Positions 33,506-41,822 of a stretch of DNA of 64,000 nucleotides are shown here, piece by piece (the first letter of the stretch is position 1; the number at the start of each line of letters is the position of its first letter). The notes beneath the pieces are model-generated. The model saw only the letters and a program-made list of their open reading frames with translations. It was not told where the DNA came from and did not search any database. The DNA lies in NCBI RefSeq assembly GCF_004343775.1, contig NZ_PTXL01000009.1:248001-312000 (forward strand), read 5' to 3'. Source of the DNA: Burkholderia sp. SRS-46 (GTDB taxonomy: Bacteria > Pseudomonadota > Gammaproteobacteria > Burkholderiales > Burkholderiaceae). The position numbers and the translations under genes are program-made.

Positions 33506-34201
33506 CTAACCCGGCACGCGCACATCGAGGCCCGCCTGCCGCCACGCTTTCAGCAGCGCGGTGCGCCGTCGCGGGTAGCGTTCATCCAGCCGCTCCAGCG
33601 CCACGATGCGATCGGTTCGGAAGTGCCGGAAATCGTTCCGCAGCTCGCACCACGTGACCAGGATCCGCGCGTCCTGGAAATACCCGAGCGCAAACGGCCA
33701 CACGATGCGTTCGGAGCACCTGCCTCGGCCATCGGCATACGTGACGCGGATCTTTTGCTCGTTGCGTACCGCGCGGCGGACGAGATCCAGGTCGACGGTC
33801 TCGCGGTCGTCGATCGTGCGCGGGCCGACGAGCAGCGTGGTGCTGTCCAGTTCGCGGCGCAATTCGGCGGGCAGCACGGCGGAGATCTTCGCGAGCGCAT
33901 CGGTCGCGGCCGACGTCAATGTCGCATCGGCGAATTTCGCGACCCAGCGGAATCCGAGCGTCAACGCCTCCAGCTCGGATGGCGAGAACATCAGCGGCGG
34001 CAACATGAACCCGGGGCGCAGCACGTAGCCAAGCCCCGGTTCGCCTTGAATGTCCGCACCCTGGGCCTGCAACGACGCGATGTCCCGGTAGAGCGTGCGC
34101 AGGCTGATACCCAGTTCCTGCGCGAGCAGGCGGCCGCTCACCGGGAGGCGGTGGCGTCGCAGGGCCTGCAGCAGCGTCAAAAGGCGTTCGGAGCGTGTCA
34201 T
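33506..34201 (-). CDS. YafY-type helix-turn-helix/WYL regulator
   Basis: The 231-residue protein has an N-terminal DeoR-like winged helix (RLLAQELGISLRTLYRDIASL at about residues 23-43) and a WYL-type effector domain, with the characteristic VRRAVRNEQKIRVTYADGRG. Start 34201 gives the normal MTRSERLLTLLQALR opening. It is divergent from a VOC gene, and a perfect 11-bp inverted repeat lies between the starts, so it most likely represses the VOC gene and itself. Confidence 0.88.
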   Translation of the reverse strand: MTRSERLLTLLQALRRHRLPVSGRLLAQELGISLRTLYRDIASLQAQGADIQGEPGLGYVLRPGFMLPPLMFSPSELEALTLGFRWVAKFADATLTSAATDALAKISAVLPAELRRELDSTTLLVGPRTIDDRETVDLDLVRRAVRNEQKIRVTYADGRGRCSERIVWPFALGYFQDARILVTWCELRNDFRHFRTDRIVALERLDERYPRRRTALLKAWRQAGLDVRVPG

Positions 34202-34205
34202 GGCA

Positions 34206-34232
34206 CGATGCTGCCATTTTCTGGCAGCATCG
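34206..34232. promoter_or_regulatory. Operator of the WYL regulator
   Basis: CGATGCTGCCA and TGGCAGCATCG flank a 5-bp centre (TTTTC). It starts 5 bp upstream of the regulator's ATG and overlaps the -35 position for the VOC gene, whose -10 is TAGAAT at 34238-34243. Binding here would block both genes. Confidence 0.75.
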
Positions 34233-34278
34233 TCCAATAGAATGATTCACACCTCCAGCCCGTCAGGACACGCCCGGC

Positions 34279-34647
34279 ATGACCTCTCCGAACCTCGTAC
34301 TCCTCTATGTCGAAGACCCGGCGCGCAGCGCCGTGTTCTATGAAAAGCTGTTCGGGCGCGCGCCCGTCGCCGCGTTTCCCACCTACGCGGCCTTCCGGTT
34401 CGACCACGGGCTGCATGTCGGCCTGTGGTCGACGAGCGCCCGCGATTTCGAGTCGCACGGCGCCGGCCATCGCGCCGAGCTCGCGTTCATGGTCGACACC
34501 GACGCGGAAGTCGACCGGCTGCACGAAGCGTGGCAGGCGCTCGGCGTGCACATCGAGCAGGCACCGATGACGGCCGTGTTCGGCCGCACCTTCGTCGCGC
34601 TCGACCCCGACGGGCATCGCCTGCGCGTCTGCACGCCGGACGACTGA
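34279..34647 (+). CDS. VOC-superfamily protein (glyoxalase/bleomycin-resistance fold)
   Basis: The 122-residue protein has paired beta-alpha-beta-beta-beta motifs: LYVEDPARSAVFYEKLFG at the N-terminus and AFMVDTDAEVDRLHEAWQ, then VALDPDGHRLRV at the C-terminus. Metal-ligand positions are only partly clear. It could be a glyoxalase, dioxygenase or drug-binding protein. The divergent WYL regulator with its operator suggests that the gene is induced by its ligand. Confidence 0.82.
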   Translation: MTSPNLVLLYVEDPARSAVFYEKLFGRAPVAAFPTYAAFRFDHGLHVGLWSTSARDFESHGAGHRAELAFMVDTDAEVDRLHEAWQALGVHIEQAPMTAVFGRTFVALDPDGHRLRVCTPDD

Positions 34648-34659
34648 GCCCCGCCCGCG

Positions 34660-35547
34660 TCACCCCGCGCGGCGCACCGGCGCGCCGCGCGAAAACACTT
34701 TCGCGCCCGCCACGCACCCGACCACGATCACGGTCACCGCGATCATCGACGCCGGCACCGGCTCGTGCAGCAGCCCGGCGGCCAGCACGAGCCCGAAGAA
34801 CGGCTGCAGCAACTGCAGCTGGCCGACGCCCGCGATGCCGCCGAGCGCGAGCCCGCGATACCAGAACACGAAGCCGATCAGCATGCTGAACAGCGATACG
34901 TACGCGAGCCCCCACAGCGCGCCGGCGTCGATGCCGTCGAACGACGCGGGCCGCGTGACCCACGCGAGCGGCAGCATCACCGGCAGCGACAGCACGAGCG
35001 CCCACGAGATCACCTGCCAGCCGCCGAGCTGCCGCGACAGGCGCGCGCCCTCCGCATAACCGAGCCCGCACGCGACGATCGACGCGAACATCAGCGCATC
35101 GCCCACCGGCGACGCCTCGCCGCCGTTGCGCAGCGCGAACGCGGCCACCGCGCCGCTGCCGACCAGCGAGAAGATCCAGAACGGCAGCCGCGGCCGCTCG
35201 CCGCCGCGCCACACACCGAACAGCGCGGTCGCGAGCGGCAGCAGCCCGACGAACACGATCGCGTGGGCCGACGTCACGTGCCGCAGCGCGAGCGCCGTCA
35301 GCAGCGGAAAGCCGACCACGACGCCGAGCGCGACGATCGCCAGCGACACGGCTTCGCCGCGCGTCGGCCGCGGCTGCTTCAACGCGACCAGCAGCAACAG
35401 GCCTAGCACGCCGGCGATCGTCGCGCGCGCGAAGGTCAGGAACATCGGGTCGAGCCCCTGCACCGCGACGCGCGTGGCCGGCAGCGAACCGCTGAAGATG
35501 ATGACGCCCAGCAGGCCGCTGAGCCATCCGTCGGTGGACTTTTGCAC
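34660..35547 (-). CDS. EamA-family (DMT) exporter
   Basis: The 295-residue protein has ten membrane spans in two EamA repeats, the usual length for this family. Recognisable blocks are ATRVAVQGLDPMFLTFAR in the first repeat and GLAYVSLFSMLIGFVFWYRG in the second. It exports an amino acid, a vitamin precursor or a metabolite. A GTG start with AGGAA upstream is preferred; the frame is open further upstream through the promoter. It is divergent from the MocR regulator, which probably controls it. Confidence 0.85.
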   Translation of the reverse strand: MQKSTDGWLSGLLGVIIFSGSLPATRVAVQGLDPMFLTFARATIAGVLGLLLLVALKQPRPTRGEAVSLAIVALGVVVGFPLLTALALRHVTSAHAIVFVGLLPLATALFGVWRGGERPRLPFWIFSLVGSGAVAAFALRNGGEASPVGDALMFASIVACGLGYAEGARLSRQLGGWQVISWALVLSLPVMLPLAWVTRPASFDGIDAGALWGLAYVSLFSMLIGFVFWYRGLALGGIAGVGQLQLLQPFFGLVLAAGLLHEPVPASMIAVTVIVVGCVAGAKVFSRGAPVRRAG

Positions 35548-35617
35548 GGGTATTCCTGATCGAAGATGAATGCCCGATGATCCGCCGCCCCGCAAAAGCG
35601 CGTAAGCTACAGCCCAA

Positions 35618-35659
35618 TACAATTGGACAAAACTGTACTGGACAAACATCCGTACAGTT
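35618..35659. promoter_or_regulatory. MocR operator and divergent promoters
   Basis: A perfect 8-bp inverted repeat, AACTGTAC (35631-35638) and GTACAGTT (35652-35659), overlaps two direct copies of TGGACAAA (35624-35631, 35639-35646), 15 bp apart. TACAAT at 35618-35623 is a -10 for the MocR gene; TTGTCC/TTGTAT on the other strand, 18 bp apart, would serve the exporter. MocR proteins typically bind such direct plus inverted arrays. Confidence 0.6.
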
Positions 35660-35672
35660 CACGAATCGCACC

Positions 35673-37145
35673 ATGACCCGCCTCGCCCACGATCTCGCTT
35701 CGCCCGCCCCGCCGCGCACGCGCGTGGAAACCGTGATGGACACGCTGCGCGCGCGGATTGCGAGCCGCGCGCTGATGCCCGGCGCGCGCGTGCCGTCGAT
35801 CCGGATGATGGCCGACACGCTGCACGTGTCGAAGTCGACCGTGGTCGACGCGTACGAGCGGCTTGCCGGCGAAGGCGTGCTCGTCGCGCGGCGCGGCTCG
35901 GGCTTCTACGTATCGGGCCACGCGCCACCGCTCGCGCTCGCCGATCTCGCGCCGCGCCTCGACCGCGAGCTCGACCCGCTGTGGCTCACGCGCCAGTCGC
36001 TCGAATCCGGCGCAGACGCGGCAAAGCCCGGCTGCGGGTGGCTGCCGCCGTCGTGGCTGCCCGACGACAGCCTGCGCCGCGCGCTGCGCGCGGTGTCGCG
36101 CGACGAAGCCGACGCGCTGACCGACTACTCGACCCCGCTCGGCCTGCCCGCGCTGCGCCAGCAGCTCGCGTGGCGGCTCGCGCAGCACGGCATTCACGCG
36201 GAGCCCGCGCAGATCGTGCTGACCGACAGCGGCACGCACGCGCTCGACCTCGTGTGCCGCATGCTGCTCGAACCGGGTGACACGGTGCTGCTCGACGATC
36301 CCTGCTACTTCAATTTCCAGGCGCTGCTGCGCGCGCACCGTGCGCGCATCGTCAGCGTGCCGTACACGCCGACCGGCCCCGATCTCGCGCGCTTCGAGCA
36401 GACGCTGGCCGAACACCGGCCGCGCCTGTACATCACCAACGCGGCGCTGCACAACCCGACCGGCGCGACGCTCGCGCCGCCCGTCGCGCACCGGCTGCTG
36501 ACGCTGGCCGCCGAGCATGGGCTGCTGATCGTCGAGGACGACATCTTCGCGGATTTCGAGCGCGTGCCGGCACCGCGTCTCGCGGCGTTCGACGGGCTGT
36601 CGCGCGTGGTGTCGATCGGCAGTTTCTCGAAGACGCTGTCGGCCGCGATACGCTGCGGCTACATCGCCGCGCGTGCGGAATGGATCGAGCCGATCGTCGA
36701 CCTGAAGCTTGCGACGTCGTTCGGCAACGCGCCGCTCGCGGCGAACGTCGTGCACCGGCTGCTCGTCGACGGCACCTACCGGCGGCATCTGGACAGCCTG
36801 CACACGCGGCTTGCCGACGCGATGGGCGAGACGGTCCGGCGGCTCGCGCGCTCGGGGCTCGGGATCTGGACGGAGCCGCGCGGCGGCCTGTTCGTCTGGG
36901 CGGAACTGCCGGACGGGCTCGACGCCGCGCGCGTCGCGCGCCACGCGCTCGCCGACGGCGTCGTGTTCGCGCCGGGCAACGTGTTCAGTGCGTCGCAAGG
37001 CGCGACGTCGTTCCTGCGTTTCAATGTCTCGCGCTGCAAGGGGCCGACGGTGTTCGACGCGCTGGCGCGGGCGATGGACGCGGCGCGGCGCGACGGGTGC
37101 GCGGCGCCGGAAGCGGATGAGCGCGCACTGGTGCGCGACGTGTAG
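35673..37145 (+). CDS. MocR-type regulator (GntR helix-turn-helix fused to aminotransferase domain)
   Basis: The 490-residue protein has a GntR winged helix at residues 15-85 (MADTLHVSKSTVVDAYERLA) and a class I aminotransferase-like domain, with the PLP Lys in SFSKTLSAAIRCGYI and YITNAALHNPTGATL in the cofactor pocket. MocR proteins use PLP or aminated adducts as signal rather than catalysing transamination; PdxR, GabR and EhuR are examples. It starts 125 bp from the divergent EamA gene with an operator array in between, so export of an amine or amino acid is the probable response. Confidence 0.9.
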   Translation: MTRLAHDLASPAPPRTRVETVMDTLRARIASRALMPGARVPSIRMMADTLHVSKSTVVDAYERLAGEGVLVARRGSGFYVSGHAPPLALADLAPRLDRELDPLWLTRQSLESGADAAKPGCGWLPPSWLPDDSLRRALRAVSRDEADALTDYSTPLGLPALRQQLAWRLAQHGIHAEPAQIVLTDSGTHALDLVCRMLLEPGDTVLLDDPCYFNFQALLRAHRARIVSVPYTPTGPDLARFEQTLAEHRPRLYITNAALHNPTGATLAPPVAHRLLTLAAEHGLLIVEDDIFADFERVPAPRLAAFDGLSRVVSIGSFSKTLSAAIRCGYIAARAEWIEPIVDLKLATSFGNAPLAANVVHRLLVDGTYRRHLDSLHTRLADAMGETVRRLARSGLGIWTEPRGGLFVWAELPDGLDAARVARHALADGVVFAPGNVFSASQGATSFLRFNVSRCKGPTVFDALARAMDAARRDGCAAPEADERALVRDV

Positions 37146-37152
37146 TTGTCGT

Positions 37153-37512
37153 CTAGGACAACTCGCAGAAACGCAGCCGGTTGCCGAACGGATCGGTGAT
37201 CTGCATCTGCCGGCCCCAGTCGAGCGCGTCGACGCCGGGCCGCGCGTACGCGTAGTTCTTCTCGATCAGTTCGCCATGCAGCGCATCGATGTCCTTGACC
37301 GGGACGAAGGTCACCGTGCCGGGCGTGCTGTCGCCGTGATGCTCGCTCAGGTGCAGCACCACCGAATCGCGCTTGACCTGCGCATAGAGCGGCAGCCCCG
37401 GTTCGAAGCGATGCTCCCAGTCGAGCGTGAAGCCGAGATAGTCGAGATAGAACCCGTACGCCTTCTCGACCGAGAAAATGCGCAGGATGGGAATGGCGTG
37501 GATCAGCGGCAT
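37153..37512 (-). CDS. VOC-superfamily protein (bleomycin-resistance-like), 119 aa
   Basis: The protein opens MPLIHAIPILRIFSVEKAYG and continues with FYLDYLGFTLDWEHRFEPG, then VPVKDIDALHGELIEKNYAY and MQITDPFGNRLRFCE, the paired VOC motifs of bleomycin-resistance-like proteins. A Glu near the C-terminus (RFCE) occupies a metal-ligand position, but other ligands are incomplete, so ligand sequestration is as likely as catalysis. It is convergent with the MocR gene, seven bases apart. Confidence 0.85.
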   Translation of the reverse strand: MPLIHAIPILRIFSVEKAYGFYLDYLGFTLDWEHRFEPGLPLYAQVKRDSVVLHLSEHHGDSTPGTVTFVPVKDIDALHGELIEKNYAYARPGVDALDWGRQMQITDPFGNRLRFCELS

Positions 37513-37612
37513 CGTTCGGAGCCTCGCGGTGGGATGGGCCGCGGCCGGGGTGACGGCTGCAGCGCGGGTGCCATGATACCGTGCGCCATGGGCCATTCGT
37601 GTGTCGGTTTCC

Positions 37613-37646
37613 GGCGCGGTGGCGACGATATCGTCGCCACCGCGCC
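37613..37646. repeat. Perfect 34-bp palindrome between nadV and VOC genes
   Basis: Two 17-bp arms meet without a loop at 37629/37630 (core GACGATATCGTC, ends GGCGCGG/CCGCGCC). It lies 11 bases beyond the nadV stop. There is no T-run, so it may act as an RNA 3' hairpin, a cruciform or a protein site. Confidence 0.6.
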
Positions 37647-37656
37647 ACGCATCACG

Positions 37657-39090
37657 TCACGCTTCGTGCGCGTGCGCCCGCGCCCGCACCTGCGCGAACG
37701 ACACGTCGACCAGCAATCGCCCGGTATCGAACACCGTTTCGAGCGCCTCCTCCCATTCGCCTTCGATCGCGCGATCGTCCCACGCGAGCGGCAGCGTCGC
37801 GGCCCGCCATTCGCCGGTGCGACGGTTGCGCAGCAGCGTGAGACGCCCCCGCTTCGAGCGCTTGCCCGCATCGGTGACGGGATCCTTGCAGACGTCGTGC
37901 CACACGCCGCCGCGCCGGATCGCCGAACACTTCATCGCGAAACGCTGCGTGTCGCGATTCACCTGCTGCAGCAGCGCGCCGCCCATGCCGAACACGACGT
38001 TGCCCGCCGCATAGCCCGCGTCGTCGAGCGCCGACAGGATCGCCTCGATCGACGTCGCGTCGACGCCGTCGCCCTGGATCACGCGCACATGGTTCAGCAC
38101 GCGCCGCCCCTTGCCGTTGAGCGTCGAGCCGAATGACGCGTCGAGCGCGCGCACGGTCTGCAGCACGATCGTCACCGGGTCGCCGGAATCCGGGCGCACG
38201 ACGAGCGTCGCGCCCGAGTCGATCACCGCCTGCTTCAGCTCGCCGCCCCACATGTCGAGCGCGGCGAACAGATCGTAGGAGTCCGACACGACCGATACGA
38301 TCGCGCCGGGCAGCCCAAAGCGGCGCAGCATGTTGCGATACGCGTCGGCCTCGCCTGCGCGGCCCCATGACGTGATCGTGCTGTGCTCGGCCGCCGGCAC
38401 CGAATACGCGGCCATCGGCTCGCGATAGAAGCGGTTCGCGGCGAGCACGCCGAGCACCGTGTCCGAACCCATGAAGCTCACGAGGTGCGCGGCGCCGCCG
38501 ATTGCCGCCGATTCCGCGCTCGACACGCCGCGCGCGCCGAAGTCGTGCAGCTTGAACGGCAGTTGCGCGAGATCGTCGTCGGTCTTCTCGAGGAAGCCGC
38601 GAATCGTCTGCCGCAGGTGCCAGCTCTGCGTGGCGACCGTCACCGGATACCAGACGCGCAGCAGCATCGTCTCCAGATACGACGCGAGCCAGAACAGCTG
38701 CGGATCGTCGCATTCGACGGTCATCAGCACGTTGTGCGTCGGCACCACCGCGCCTTCCGGCACCGCACGGATCCTCACCGGCAGGTAGCCGTCGTAGCGC
38801 TCGACGACGGTGCGCCAGCCGGCCTCGTTGAACGGCTCGCCGTGCACCGCGAAGAAATCGCGCGCGTCGTCGATCATCGCGTGCGTGACCGGCTTGCACA
38901 GGTATTCCTTCAGCAGCATCTGCAGGCCGAAGAACAGCGTGCGGTCGTAGCGGCCGCCGCGCGACTCGACGTACGAGAACATCGCGGTGGCGTCGGCCGG
39001 ATACTGGAGGAAATGGGACGCCTTGTACGAATCCGTATTGAGGATCGGGTTGGCGAGAACCGCGGCAAAGCCGCCGAGATCGTCTTGCAT
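37657..39090 (-). CDS. nadV: Nicotinamide phosphoribosyltransferase
   Basis: The 477-residue enzyme joins nicotinamide to PRPP to give NMN in the cytoplasm. It opens NPILNTDSYKASHFLQYP, the NAMPT family start; the region HDFGARGVSS carries the substrate-stacking part; SMGSD-type VSFMGSDT and VRPDSGDP form the phosphoribose site. Length matches bacterial NadV. It is followed upstream in transcription order by nadM-Nudix, 72 bases away, so NMN is directly adenylylated to NAD+. This is the deamidation-free salvage route I. Confidence 0.93.
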   Translation of the reverse strand: MQDDLGGFAAVLANPILNTDSYKASHFLQYPADATAMFSYVESRGGRYDRTLFFGLQMLLKEYLCKPVTHAMIDDARDFFAVHGEPFNEAGWRTVVERYDGYLPVRIRAVPEGAVVPTHNVLMTVECDDPQLFWLASYLETMLLRVWYPVTVATQSWHLRQTIRGFLEKTDDDLAQLPFKLHDFGARGVSSAESAAIGGAAHLVSFMGSDTVLGVLAANRFYREPMAAYSVPAAEHSTITSWGRAGEADAYRNMLRRFGLPGAIVSVVSDSYDLFAALDMWGGELKQAVIDSGATLVVRPDSGDPVTIVLQTVRALDASFGSTLNGKGRRVLNHVRVIQGDGVDATSIEAILSALDDAGYAAGNVVFGMGGALLQQVNRDTQRFAMKCSAIRRGGVWHDVCKDPVTDAGKRSKRGRLTLLRNRRTGEWRAATLPLAWDDRAIEGEWEEALETVFDTGRLLVDVSFAQVRARAHAHEA

Positions 39091-39162
39091 GGCTAGAGCT
39101 CCTCGCGGCCGTTGGGAAACCGTCGCGTCTGTCGCGACGATGGAATGCGGGAAGTCAGCGGA

Positions 39163-40203
39163 TCACAGCTTCCCCAGGAAGTGATACGCGATGTCGAAGT
39201 GATCCTCGAACATCACGCCGCGCATCTGCGCGAATTCGTTGAGCGGCACCCAGCGCGCCTTGTCGGCGTCGTCGCTGCCCTTCACGCGCGGCAGTTCTCC
39301 GGTCGGGAAATTGAACAGGCACGCGTGCGTGATCGTGCGGCCACGCAGCGAGCGGGCCGGATGGTCGAACACCTGGCGATCCTTCAGCGAGCCGCGCAGC
39401 ACGGGTTCCGGCAGCTTCAGGCCGGTTTCCTCGCGCAGTTCGCGAATGCAGGCGGCATCGAGCCGTTCGTCCTGGTTCACGAAGCCGCCCGGCAGCGCCC
39501 ACAGCCCGCGGCCCGGCTCGCTGCGCCGGCGCACCAGCAGGATGTGGCCCGAGTGCACGACCACCGCGTCGACGGTCACGAACGTGACCGGATACGGCGC
39601 CGCCGCCCACGCCTTGCGATACGCGGCGATGAACTCGGCTTCGGCCTTCAGCTGCGCGAATTCCGGCTGCGTGCGAAAGCGCTCGAGCCAGCCGAACACG
39701 GGTTCGGGCACGGCCCACTGCACGAAGCTGTTGGTGCGCTCCGCGAAATACTGGTCGCGGATTTCGGTGGCGGAGATGTCTTCCGTCGCGTCGACGTCGA
39801 GCAGCGTCCATTGCGGGAACATCCGCAGGTAGTACGACGATGCGTCCTTCTCGTGGCCGATCAGCCCGACCTTCTGCTGCGACACGTCGCCGAGCGCCGA
39901 TGCGACCGCGTCCTGCACCCAGCGCACCCAGTCGCCGTCGTTGTACGTGGAATCCTGCACCGGCGCGATCGTCACGCGGTCGCGCTCGGACGCGTCGAGC
40001 AGCGAAGCCAGCATCTGGCGGCGCTCGTCGAACGAAAACGGATCCTTGATGGTGCGGGGCTTGTCGGTCGACCCGATCAGCACGCAGACGCGCTCGGCCT
40101 GGCTCAACGCCGACTTCAGCACATTCAGGTGGCCACGATGCGGGGGCTGGAAACGACCAATGAAAACAAGCGCGTCGAAGCGCCTGGTGTGTTGCGTACT
40201 CAT
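39163..40203 (-). CDS. nadM: Bifunctional NMN adenylyltransferase/Nudix hydrolase
   Basis: The 346-residue protein is a fusion. The N-terminal nucleotidyltransferase has GRFQPPHRGH at residues 16-25 and the ISATEIRD loop at 143-150, and makes NAD+ from NMN and ATP. The C-terminal Nudix domain has a complete Nudix box at 240-262 (Gly240, Glu246, REL and EE positions intact) and is thought to clear ADP-ribose or damaged nucleotides. It is the first gene of the operon with nadV and has a clear sigma-70-like promoter. Confidence 0.93.
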   Translation of the reverse strand: MSTQHTRRFDALVFIGRFQPPHRGHLNVLKSALSQAERVCVLIGSTDKPRTIKDPFSFDERRQMLASLLDASERDRVTIAPVQDSTYNDGDWVRWVQDAVASALGDVSQQKVGLIGHEKDASSYYLRMFPQWTLLDVDATEDISATEIRDQYFAERTNSFVQWAVPEPVFGWLERFRTQPEFAQLKAEAEFIAAYRKAWAAAPYPVTFVTVDAVVVHSGHILLVRRRSEPGRGLWALPGGFVNQDERLDAACIRELREETGLKLPEPVLRGSLKDRQVFDHPARSLRGRTITHACLFNFPTGELPRVKGSDDADKARWVPLNEFAQMRGVMFEDHFDIAYHFLGKL

Positions 40204-40228
40204 GAGGCTCCCTCAAGAGATGGATACG

Positions 40229-40287
40229 CTTCGGGTCTGTCCCGAAGGCATGGAAAGAATCGTAGGCATTTTATTGAGATGGGTCAA
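40229..40287 (-). promoter_or_regulatory. nadM-nadV promoter and leader hairpin
   Basis: On the minus strand TTGACC (40282-40287) and TACGAT (40259-40264) are exactly 17 bp apart, placing the start near 40252. The 49-nt leader contains a perfect 7-bp hairpin, CTTCGGG/CCCGAAG (40229-40247), just upstream of the ATG, a possible control point. Confidence 0.6.
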
Positions 40288-40387
40288 TGGACCCCGTCCT
40301 CAGGTTGACGATATCTGACGAAATACAACGCACGCGCGCGTTACACTCGACGGCACCCGAACCTGTGCGAACGCGCACTCACCGATC

Positions 40388-40849
40388 ATGAGGATCTCAG
40401 TCAGCCGAACCATCGGCGTCGATCGCAGACGCCTCTTCACGTGGTCGCAGGATTACGCGCGGCGGCTCGTGTGGGACAGCTTCCTGACCGACGTGTACCT
40501 GCTCGACGGCATGACGGCGGACGTCGGCATCGACGCATTCTGCCGCAGCCGCACGGGCGCGACGATGGTGTCGCGCTACATCTCGTACCAGCCGCCGCAG
40601 GTCGCGGCGGTCGAGATGGTCGACGGCCCGAAGGTGCTCGCGCGTTTCAGCGGCAGCTGGAATTTCACCGAGCGCGCGCCGTCGTCGACCGAAGTGAAGT
40701 TCACATACCACTTCCGCGCGCGTCCATCATGGCTGCGCTGGCTCGTCGAGCCGCTGTTCGGCGCGTTCTATCTCGTGCAGACGCGCCGGCGCCTCGATTC
40801 GTTCAAGCGCTGGGCCGAGGCGGAAGCCGCGCAGCGCGTGCTTGCCTGA
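40388..40849 (+). CDS. SRPBCC-fold protein, 153 aa
   Basis: The protein matches the START/SRPBCC hydrophobic-cavity fold: an opening strand MRISVSRTIGVDRRRLFTWS, central VAAVEMVDGPKVLARFSGSWNF and a long C-terminal helix WLRWLVEPLFGAFYLVQTRR. Polyketide-cyclase/RatA-like members bind lipids or quinones. The final helix contains an amphipathic segment that may touch membranes. No catalytic residue is evident and the ligand is unknown. It is divergent from nadM. Confidence 0.8.
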   Translation: MRISVSRTIGVDRRRLFTWSQDYARRLVWDSFLTDVYLLDGMTADVGIDAFCRSRTGATMVSRYISYQPPQVAAVEMVDGPKVLARFSGSWNFTERAPSSTEVKFTYHFRARPSWLRWLVEPLFGAFYLVQTRRRLDSFKRWAEAEAAQRVLA

Positions 40850-41016
40850 TACGCGGCATCGCGACACTTACATCGTGCTTTCACCGGGTGCGCCGGCCAC
40901 CGTTTCGTCAATGCCGCGCGGCCGGCAGCCGCTATAATCGCGCCACATTCCGACTGCATCATGCAGGCCGACCGCGCGGCGTCATCGCGCGGGCCCGCAC
41001 CACTGCGACAACAACA

Positions 41017-41775
41017 ATGAACCGAACCATCCGACGCCTTCGCCCGTACGCGGGCGCCGCCGTCCGCCTGCTCGCCTGCGCGGCGCTGCTCGGCGCGCCG
41101 CTCGCGCTGCGCGCCGCCGACGGCGCGAAGCCCATGCCCGTCAACGTGCCCGCGCGCTACATCGTCGTCGATACCGGCCACACGGCTGCGCGTCCTGGCG
41201 CGACCGGCGCGAGCGGCCGCGTCGAATACCTGTACAACCTCGATCTGTCGAGCGCCGTCGCCGAACGGCTCGGCGCGCATGGCGACCGCGTGCTGCGCAC
41301 ATCGGCGGATGGCCGCGAGATCGCGCTCGACCAGCGCTCGACGCAGGCGCCGGACGCCAACCTGTTCGTGTCGATCCATCACGACTCGATGCAGCAGCAG
41401 TTCATCGACGCCGGCCGGCAGCGCGAATTCCACGGCTTCGCGGTGTTCGTGTCGGAGCGCAACCCGCATTACGCGGAAAGCCTGCGCTGCGCGAAGGCGA
41501 TCGCCGAGCGGCTGATCGCGGCCGGCGAGACGCCGTCGCTGTATCACGCACAACCGATCCGTGGCGAGAACCGCCCGCTGATCGATCCGCGTCTCGGCAT
41601 CCACCGCTTCGACGATCTCGTCGTGCTGCGCACCGCGCCGATTCCGGCCGTGCTCGTCGAAGCGGGCGTGATCGTCAATCCCGACGAAGAGCAGCGGCTC
41701 GCGCGGCCCGACACGATCCGGCGCCTGTCCACCGCGATTGCCGGCGGGATCGATGCGTGCACCGCGCCCGCCTGA
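41017..41775 (+). CDS. N-acetylmuramoyl-L-alanine amidase (Amidase_3)
   Basis: The 252-residue protein has a signal peptide (to about residue 32, ending LRAAD) and a zinc amidase domain: the first ligand His is in IVVDTGHTA, the catalytic-site SIHHDSM holds another, and VLVEAGVIVN holds the catalytic Glu. It trims peptide stems from peptidoglycan in the periplasm. Unlike AmiC there is no AMIN domain. A perfect TATAAT lies at 40933-40938. The next gene encodes an LprI-like lysozyme inhibitor, so the pair appears devoted to wall turnover and protection. Confidence 0.85.
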   Translation: MNRTIRRLRPYAGAAVRLLACAALLGAPLALRAADGAKPMPVNVPARYIVVDTGHTAARPGATGASGRVEYLYNLDLSSAVAERLGAHGDRVLRTSADGREIALDQRSTQAPDANLFVSIHHDSMQQQFIDAGRQREFHGFAVFVSERNPHYAESLRCAKAIAERLIAAGETPSLYHAQPIRGENRPLIDPRLGIHRFDDLVVLRTAPIPAVLVEAGVIVNPDEEQRLARPDTIRRLSTAIAGGIDACTAPA

Positions 41776-41822
41776 GCGCGCCGCTTCGCCGTCCAAGGTT
41801 TTCACCCAGCCAGGAGCATCAC

